From an uncultured Mycoplasmatota bacterium (GTDB taxonomy: Bacteria > Bacillota_I > Bacilli_A > Mycoplasmatales > Mycoplasmoidaceae): a DNA stretch of 13,820 nucleotides. Both the position numbers and the translations under genes were made by a program. Below are positions 8,710-13,820 of this stretch, piece after piece (the first letter of the stretch is position 1; every line of letters begins with the position of its first letter). The notes under the pieces are model-generated. The model was given only the letters and a program-made list of their open reading frames with translations, made no database searches and was not told the origin of the DNA. The DNA is taken from positions 1 through 13,820 of the forward strand of contig CATAWQ010000020.1 in assembly GCA_949500635.1 (NCBI GenBank), written 5' to 3'.

Positions 8710-9894
8710 ATGTCAGAAAAAATTAAATCTAATAACGAAGAGGCTACAAAGGCAAAGGAAAAAACAATAGAACTCCCAATATTTACCAAAGGAAATATTG
8801 TTTTAGGTCAGTATAAAATTATTGATGAAATAGCTCGTGGAGGAATGAATTCAATAATTTATAAAGCTGAGGATACTTTTGTTGATAAGAATGATTATTT
8901 TGCTTTGCAAAATAAGTATGTTGCAATAAAAGTTGTTACAAGAAACTCTTCTATCTCTAATAATGAATGAATTAAATTTTTAGATGAATGTGTAACTACT
9001 AAAAGAGTTAATAATCTGAACAATATTGTGAGAACTTTCCAAGTAGAAAAAATTAATAATGATAACACTATCATTATTGTTATGGAATATGTTGATGGTA
9101 TTTCTTTAAGGGATCATCTAAACAAGCATGGGTATTTAAGTGTTAAAGAAGCAATATTTATTTTTGAAAAAGTTTTAATAGCCATAAAAGAACTTCATTC
9201 ATTTAAACAGAAAATTATTCACCGTGATTTAAAACCAGAAAATATCTTATTATCTCATGATTTGAGACAAGTAAAAATTATTGATTTTGGTATTTCATCA
9301 GTAATTGAATTTACTAACGAGGAAAGAAACAAAGTTTTAACAAATGAGTCGACATTATATGGAACTTACCCATATATTTCTCCAGATGTATTTAAAATGG
9401 CTAGATCAAACAATGAAACATCTAATAAATTTATATCTGAACAATTTGATTTTTTCTCTTTAGGTGTTATTTTTTATGAAATGTTAATAGGTAAAAAACC
9501 ATTTTTTGCAAGTAATTATAGTTCAGTAGAAGTTATTAGGTTACCTCTTAAATTTGATATACCAATCATGAGTGATATCAATCCCAATATTACTCCTGCA
9601 TTAGAAAATATTATTTTTAGATGCATCGCTTCTAAACCTGAAGATATTAAATACCGTTATCATTCGGTTCAAGAAATTATTAATGATTTAAAAAATGCAT
9701 CTAATTCTGCAAGTATTAATGAAAAGTTATTAAAACCAAGTAAGGATAGAACGTTTCAAATTAAAAATATTTTTGATACAAACAAACAACGTCAACATGA
9801 GAAATTTTACCAAAAATGATGATTTATTTATGTAACATTATTATTATCTTTAGTAATAATAATTATTACTGTAGTTATTAAACTAATCTATTAA
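8710..9894 (+). CDS. Membrane-anchored Hanks-type serine/threonine protein kinase without PASTA domains
   Basis: 394 residues, read with TGA as Trp. The kinase domain covers about 33-330. It has the Gly-rich loop IARGGMNS (41-48), VAIK (Lys74), a Glu in helix C (about 93), the catalytic loop HRDLKPEN (Asp173), DFG (Asp192), GTYPYISPD (218-226, replacing the APE motif), and DFFSLGVIFYEML. A Lys/Gln-rich linker leads to one transmembrane helix (about 372-393), opened by two TGA Trp codons, and the protein ends at once. PrkC-type kinases of Firmicutes carry external PASTA repeats that are absent here, so there is no visible sensor. An ATG 18 nt upstream (8692) would overlap the phosphatase gene and is the alternative start. 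It forms the usual phosphatase-kinase pair. Confidence 0.93.
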
Positions 9895-9898
9895 TGTA

Positions 9899-9904
9899 TA
9901 TAAT
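9899..9904 (+). promoter_or_regulatory. Candidate -10 box for pgi
   Basis: A perfect TATAAT in the 28-nt gap after the kinase gene, preceded by TG two bases upstream and leaving 18 nt to the pgi ATG. The -35 region is poor. pgi may have its own start in addition to read-through. Confidence 0.4.
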
Positions 9905-9922
9905 TTTATATTATTGGAAAGT

Positions 9923-11206
9923 ATGTTAAAGTTTGTTACTTCAAATGTTATTCAAATTACTGAATCAGCAATTCAAAAGAAATATCAAAAAGAAGTCGAT
10001 AAGATTCAAAGACAAATGATGTCTAGCACATTGCCTGGTCTTGAAAAATTAGGATGAGTAAATATTATTGATTATTACAATAATCAGCAATTATTAGCAA
10101 TGAAGAAAAAAGCGCAGCAATGAAAAAAACAAAATCTTAAATATGTTTTAGTCATTGGTATTGGTGGAAGCTACCTAGGAGTAAGAGCAGCAATTGAAAT
10201 GGTTCAAGGGACAATTGGTTTTGGTCAACATAAATTTATTTACATTCATAATATGTCTTCTTCATATATATACGATGTAATTAAGAAGGTCGGAAAAAAT
10301 AAATTTGCTATTATTGTTATTTCTAAATCAGGCACAACAATAGAACCGGCTATCACATTTAGAATTTTTAAAGAAATAATGAGTAAAAACTTTAGTAAAG
10401 AATATTGTCAAAAAATGATTGTTGCTATAACTGATAGTTGTTCAGGTGCATTACACAAATTAGCAAAAGTTAACAAATGAACAATGTTCTATATTCCTGA
10501 TGATATCGGGGGCCGTTATTCAACATTAACCCCAGTTGGTATGTTTCCAATGGTATTAGCAGGACTTGATCCATTAGAAGTATTAAAGGGAGCTAAAAAA
10601 GCTTTAGATGATACAAAGACATTCTCTTTAAAATCAAACTCTGCTTTTTTATATGCTTGCTATAGACATTACTTTTATATGGTTAAAAAATTACAAATTG
10701 AAAACTTCATTGTTTATGATCCTTCATTAATGATGATTGGTGAACAATGAAAGCAATTATTTGGTGAATCAGAAGGTAAATCTTACAAAGCAATGTATCC
10801 AACAATTAGTTTATTTACAACTGATTTACATGCATTAGGTCAATATTTGCAACAGGGAACTAGAAATTTCTGTGAAACTACTTTATGGGTAGATGAACCT
10901 AGAAAAGATATTAAATTATCGATTAGTGATAACGCTGATGGACTAAAGTATTTAGACAAGAAGACATTGAACTATATTAATGAGCAAGCTTTTAAAGGAA
11001 CGGTTTTAGCTCATACTAAAAATGGTAAAACTAATAACTTGATTATTCAGATTACTAGATGCGATTCATATCATTACGGATATTTATATATTTGATTATG
11101 TCGCGCAGCTATGATGAGTGGTTACTTATTAAAGATTAATCCATTTGACCAACCAGGTGTAGAAGCATATAAGAGTAATATGTTTTCTTTGTTAAGAAGA
11201 AAATAA
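9923..11206 (+). CDS. pgi: Glucose-6-phosphate isomerase
   Basis: Interconverts glucose-6-phosphate and fructose-6-phosphate at the head of glycolysis. 427 residues with TGA as Trp, typical of the short bacterial form. The sugar-phosphate-binding loops are IGIGGSYLG (about 79-86) and SKSGTT (134-139). IGGRYS (about 195-200) is the usual GGR-F/Y-S motif, QLFGESEGK holds the catalytic Glu (about 284), and QPGVEAYK ends in the catalytic Lys (about 417). The start is the only ATG that keeps the N-terminal helix; a GGAAAG lies very close upstream. M. genitalium has rsgA between the kinase gene and pgi, and rpe after pgi; neither is present here. Confidence 0.95.
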
Positions 11207-11216
11207 TTAATATAAT
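11189..11216 (+). promoter_or_regulatory. Candidate rpmB promoter
   Basis: TTGTTA (11189-11194, inside the 3' end of pgi) and a perfect TATAAT (11211-11216) are 16 bp apart. The leader to the rpmB ATG would be about 25 nt, made almost only of A and T, with no Shine-Dalgarno sequence. Confidence 0.45.
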
Positions 11217-11247
11217 AAAATAACTATTTAAAAAAAATAAAAAAATT

Positions 11248-11442
11248 ATGAGCAGAAAAGATCAAATAACTGGTAAGAAAGCAATGAGTGGTAACACAAG
11301 AAGCCATGCATTAAATCATTCACGTAGACAGTGAGGGTTAAATCTGCAAACTGTTACTATTAAAGAAAAAGGTAGAACCAAAAAAGTAAGGGTTTCTGCT
11401 AGAACTTTAAAAACATTGAGAAAAAATAATAAACTAGCTTAG
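11248..11442 (+). CDS. rpmB: 50S ribosomal protein L28
   Basis: Small basic protein of the large ribosomal subunit, 64 residues, normal for bacterial L28. It shows the L28 pattern: MSRKDQITGKKAMSGN, then SHALNHSRRQWGLNLQ (its Trp is TGA), KKVRVSARTLKTLRK and a short tail. The usual early Cys pair of zinc-binding L28 forms is missing (Arg and Thr-Gly appear instead), so this is the zinc-independent form. It stands 41 nt after pgi with its own candidate promoter and is the last plus-strand gene of the window. It is followed by 222 nt of non-coding DNA and then convergent lipoprotein genes. Confidence 0.93.
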
Positions 11443-11516
11443 CAATAAAATCACATTAATTTGTGAATTATTAAAATACAATATCTATTAATTAAAATTA
11501 ATATATTTATCTATCA

Positions 11517-11573
11517 TAGTAATTTTTATGTAAAGATACTAATTTATAATCTTTAATATCTATAGGATTACTA
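11517..11573. repeat. Nested inverted repeat, possible structured RNA
   Basis: The outer stem is TAGTAAT (11517-11523) with ATTACTA (11567-11573). The inner stem is TAAAGAT (11531-11537) with ATCTTTA (11549-11555). Both arms are perfect, but every pair is AT-rich and the elements between them are unpaired. Function unknown; chance is possible. Confidence 0.35.
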
Positions 11574-11624
11574 ATTTGATGTACATTATTAGCTAAGACA
11601 ATATAATTTTTAATTGATTATATT

Positions 11625-11647
11625 AAGTAAATAATCTTTACTTTTTT
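11625..11647 (+). terminator. Intrinsic terminator for rightward transcription
   Basis: AAGTAAA (11625-11631) pairs with TTTACTT (11637-11643) around a 5-nt loop and runs straight into further T residues (to 11647). It would stop rpmB read-through before the convergent lipoprotein gene. The minus strand lacks a U-run after the hairpin. Confidence 0.55.
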
Positions 11648-11664
11648 GCTAAATCTTTTAATTA

Positions 11665-11858
11665 TTAAGCTTCAGCTTCTCAACCACTAGATGGGAAATT
11701 TCCTTTAGTTTTTATTCATGTTAAAAAGTCACCAGAATTAATTGATGGATTTAAAGATTTAACTTTTCCTGTGGATGAAATATCTAAAAATACATCATTT
11801 TTAATGGTTATATTAGTGTAATTGGTTGGTAAATCTCAAGCAATGTAGTTTAATGATG
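11665..11858 (-). repeat. Duplicated 3' block, copy 1 (lipoprotein gene 1)
   Basis: The last 194 nt of the frameshifted gene align without gaps to 12887-13080, with roughly nine in ten bases identical by eye. The block encodes the shared C-terminal tail from NYIAWDLP to the stop. Confidence 0.8.
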
Positions 11859-12764
11859 AAGAATTTCTAAAAGCTAAAGAATTAATTGTTCTTAAACTAC
11901 TTGGGAAGCTTACAGAAGTTAGTCGTGTACAATTACCAAAAACATAATTATTAATTACTGATAAATTTATACATCTTGATAAATCTGCAGAAGTTAATCC
12001 TGAACGAATAAAAGCAGCATTTCCAATTGTTTGTAAACTACTCGGGAAACTTACAGAATTTATTGATGAACAATTATAAAAAGTATTATCAGCAATCGAA
12101 GTAATATTATCAGGAATTACAATATCTCCACATGCTAAACTTCCTACTACATTAGATGAATCATTTCAAGAAGTTGTTCTCCTTTTTCCTCGAATTACTG
12201 CCTTACCTTTTGGCCCTAGTTGTTCAACATGATAATAGTCATTATCAATTTTTATATCATTTATTGAATTGCATTCTTCAAAAGAAACACTAATTTCTGA
12301 TAAATTTATACATCTTGATAAATCTACAGAAGTCAATCCTGAACCACTAAAAGCACTATTTCCAATTGTTTGTAAACCACTCGGAAGCTTACAGAAGTTA
12401 ATGATGAACAATTAGAAAAAGTGTTATTTTCGATTGAAGAACAATTAGACCCATCAGCAAAAGTTAAATTCTTAATAAAAGATGGAATTTTATTATTAAA
12501 AGCATTATCACCAATACTTGTTACACTGGCTGGAATTTGCATGGTGTTATATTGGCTATATGCATTGGGATTATCTAAAAATTCATCAGTAAAACCTGTT
12601 AAAATTGTAGAATCGTTTGGATCATACTTATAAACTTCATCTGGTAAAATATTTGTTTTAGCAGACGATGATCCACAACTTGTAGCTATAAATGGAATTG
12701 ATGTTGCTAACCCAATTCCTGATGTAAGACATAAAACAGTTTTTAGTAATTTTTTATTTTTCAT
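11665..12764 (-). pseudogene. BspA-like leucine-rich-repeat lipoprotein gene, interrupted by one frameshift
   Basis: Surface lipoprotein with a Lys-rich N-terminus, hydrophobic segment and lipobox A-T-S-C (Cys30); a good Shine-Dalgarno AGGAGA lies 6 nt before the ATG. BspA/TpLRR-type repeats follow, alternating TSVDLSRC and TSVxFPSSL units with A-F-x-x-C ends. A non-LRR insert (NDYYHVEQLG ... KGKAVI) interrupts them, and a Trp-rich tail ends SSGW-EAEA. At about 12383-12384 the paralogous CCC (read on the minus strand) is CC, so the frame breaks after about 127 codons. Translation would run out of frame to a TAG at 12324-12326, giving about 146 residues. Restoring one base gives a continuous frame of about 366 residues. 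It could be a pseudogene, a switched-off variant or a sequencing error. Adhesion and host-binding roles are known for BspA-like proteins elsewhere; here that is inference. Confidence 0.8.
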
Positions 12765-12770
12765 ATTTTT

Positions 12771-12776
12771 TCTCCT
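12771..12776 (-). promoter_or_regulatory. Strong Shine-Dalgarno site of the lipoprotein gene
   Basis: AGGAGA on the minus strand, 6 nt before the ATG at 12764. It fixes this start over the ATG at 12866 and contrasts with the SD-poor housekeeping genes in the window. Confidence 0.8.
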
Positions 12777-12785
12777 ATTTGTATA

Positions 12786-12818
12786 TTTATACTCGTTTTT
12801 TTTTTTTTTTTTTTGCAA
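12786..12818 (-). promoter_or_regulatory. Candidate phase-variable promoter with a 19-A tract in the spacer
   Basis: Read on the minus strand: TTGCAA (12818-12813, -35-like; its last AA runs on into A residues), an unbroken A-run whose T complement is 12796-12814, then CGAG and TATAAA (12791-12786, -10-like). The spacer is 21 bp, too long for good promoter activity; loss of about four A residues would restore 17 bp. The vlp genes of M. hyorhinis switch through a poly-A tract in the same position. Expected transcription start is near 12779. Confidence 0.6.
12796..12814 (+). repeat. Homopolymer of 19 T (poly-A on the lipoprotein strand)
   Basis: A pure mononucleotide run, the longest in the window, positioned in the promoter spacer of a surface lipoprotein gene. 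Runs this long are prone to replication slippage, so the length given may be one of several in a population. Confidence 0.95.
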
Positions 12819-12834
12819 GAAACTTGAAAAAATA

Positions 12835-12866
12835 ATAAAAAATGCACCCAAATTGCTTGAGTACAT
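12835..12866 (-). terminator. Intrinsic terminator of the upstream lipoprotein gene
   Basis: On the minus strand ATGTACTCAA (12866-12857) pairs with TTGGGTGCAT (12851-12842): ten pairs including G-U wobbles, around a 5-nt loop, followed directly by a U-run. It lies 21 nt after the stop of the right-hand lipoprotein gene and insulates it from the promoter of the next gene. Confidence 0.8.
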
Positions 12867-12886
12867 TTATTTAATTAAATTAATTA

Positions 12887-13080
12887 TTAAGCTTCAGCTG
12901 TTCAACCACTAGATGGAAAACCACCTTTAGTTTTTATTCATGTTAAAAAGTCGTCGGAATTAATTGATGGATTAAAAGACTTAACTTTTCCTGTAGATGA
13001 AATACCAGTAAATACATCATTTTCAATGATTATATTAGTGTAATTGGTTGGTAAATCTCAAGCAATATAGTTTAATGATG
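12887..13080 (-). repeat. Duplicated 3' block, copy 2 (lipoprotein gene 2)
   Basis: The 194-nt partner of 11665-11858, same length and no gaps. Such a block between adjacent surface-protein genes could support gene conversion. Confidence 0.8.
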
Positions 13081-13820
13081 CACAATAAGCAAAAGAGAAA
13101 GAACTAATTTTTTCTAAACTACTTGGAAGAGTTACAGAAGTTAATGAAGTGCATGACTTAAATGAATCAAAAATTAGTATCGATAAATTTGTACATCTTG
13201 ATAAATCTACAGAAGTTAATGATAAACATCCATAAAAAGCAACATTATTAATTTTTTCTAAACTACTTGGGAAAGTTACAGAAGTTAATGATGAGCAATT
13301 ACAAAAAGAAAATTGATTAATTATTGATAGTTTTGTACATCTTGATAAATCTACTGAAGTTATTGATGAACAATAATTAAAAGCATAACTTGCAATTGAA
13401 GTAATATTATCAGGAATTTCAATATCTCCACAAGCTAAACATCCTATAGCAACAGATGAACTATTCCAAGAAGTTGTTCCTTTTTTTCCAGCAATTACCG
13501 CCTTACCTTTTACCCCTAATTGTTCAATATGATAATAGTCATTATCAATTTTTATATCTTTAATTGAATTACATTCTTTTAAAGGATCACTCTCAATTGA
13601 AGATAGTTTTGTACAATTAGATAAGTCAATAGAAGTTATTGATGAACATTTTTTTAAAATAAGATTACCAATTGAAGAACAATTAGATCCATTTTCAAAA
13701 GTTATATTCTTAATGAATACAGGTATAGTAGTAATAGCACCATCATAAAAAGCACTATTTGCAATACTTGTTACACTAGCAGGAATTTGCATTGTATCGC
13801 AAATTCCATCATTATATTCA
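12887..13820 (-). CDS. BspA-like leucine-rich-repeat surface protein, N-terminus beyond window
   Basis: Open from the right edge to TAA at 12887-12889, about 311 codons; the signal peptide is expected off the window. MQIPASVTSIANSAF and NGSNCSSI match the paralogue 1.1 kb to the left almost word for word. Next come LRR_5/BspA-type repeats, the insert NDYYHIEQLG ... GKAVIAGKKGTTSW, and then 23- and 25-residue units that alternate (TSVDLSRCTKLS and TSVTFPSSLEKI, each closing with a Cys). The tail is NYIAWDLPTNYTN ... DFLTWIKTKGG ... SSGWTAEA. No frame break is visible. One tail Trp is TGA and the insert Trp is TGG, whereas the paralogue uses TGA at the latter. It is probably a cell-surface lipoprotein like its neighbour. 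Confidence 0.88.

Larger units (their letters stand above)
11443..11664. other. Non-coding junction between rpmB and the lipoprotein genes
   Basis: Very AT-rich, with no credible coding frame. It holds a weak hairpin soon after rpmB (TCACA 11451-11455 with TGTGA 11462-11466), a nested inverted repeat (11517-11573) and a terminator-like hairpin at 11625-11647. The sequence TACTAATTT occurs at 11537-11545 and 11569-11577. It marks the change from conserved core genes to accessory surface genes. Confidence 0.6.

Noticed and set aside
12421..12633. Plus-strand open frame opposite the lipoprotein gene
   Set aside because: Antisense to LRR coding sequence whose repeat pattern is clear; no SD or motif.
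12765..12866. Upstream in-frame ATG at 12866 that would add 34 residues to the lipoprotein
   Set aside because: The extension reads through the terminator and the poly-A tract as a lysine run, would bury the signal peptide, and ignores the strong SD next to the ATG at 12764.
11665..13820. Mobile element or prophage carrying the lipoprotein genes
   Set aside because: No transposase, integrase, terminal inverted repeats or target duplication seen; tandem duplication explains the repeats.

Overview
The window comes from an AT-rich mollicute that reads UGA as tryptophan. In-frame TGA codons fall at conserved Trp positions in almost every gene, for example the Trp of the thioredoxin W-C-G-P-C site. 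Other mollicute signs are the very short intergenic gaps, the scarcity of Shine-Dalgarno sites and the Ala-Thr-Ser-Cys lipobox. The core order gmk - PP2C phosphatase - Ser/Thr kinase - pgi resembles Mycoplasma genitalium/pneumoniae (MG107-MG111), pointing to the Mycoplasmoidaceae side of the class. BspA-like leucine-rich-repeat (LRR) lipoproteins would suit a host-associated species such as the Malacoplasma (M. penetrans / Ca. M. girerdii) group. That placement is inference, not proof.

Layout. (1) 1-473: 3' end of pyrG, closed by a hairpin that can serve both strands. (2) 507-659, minus: tRNA-Gln(CUG) and tRNA-Glu(CUC), both with C34 anticodons and both structurally unusual. (3) 802-3191, plus: topA and trxA. 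(4) 3264-4599, minus: ktrA and rpe, overlapping by 8 nt. They diverge from (5) 4671-9894, plus: a tight ktrB-gmk-rlmN-PP2C-STK chain with tiny gaps or overlaps, followed by pgi (9923-11206) and rpmB (11248-11442). (6) 11443-11664: AT-rich non-coding DNA with hairpins. (7) 11665-13820, minus: two tandem paralogous BspA-like LRR surface lipoprotein genes. The first carries a one-base frameshift and the second runs off the window.

The left 11.4 kb is ordinary housekeeping: CTP synthesis, DNA topology, redox, K+ uptake, GMP to GDP, 23S rRNA modification, a reversible Ser/Thr phosphorylation pair, and sugar-phosphate isomerisation. Compared with M. genitalium, the rsgA GTPase gene is missing between the kinase and pgi, and rpe now sits beside ktrA.

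The right 2.2 kb is accessory and antigenic. The strongest lead is the promoter of the first lipoprotein gene: a run of 19 A residues lies between a candidate -35 (TTGCAA) and -10 (TATAAA), the same design as the phase-variable vlp promoters of M. hyorhinis. With ~90 % identical 3' blocks shared by the two genes and the in-frame break, this looks like a phase- and recombination-variable LRR lipoprotein locus that continues beyond the right edge. No mobile element, CRISPR array or rRNA gene was seen.
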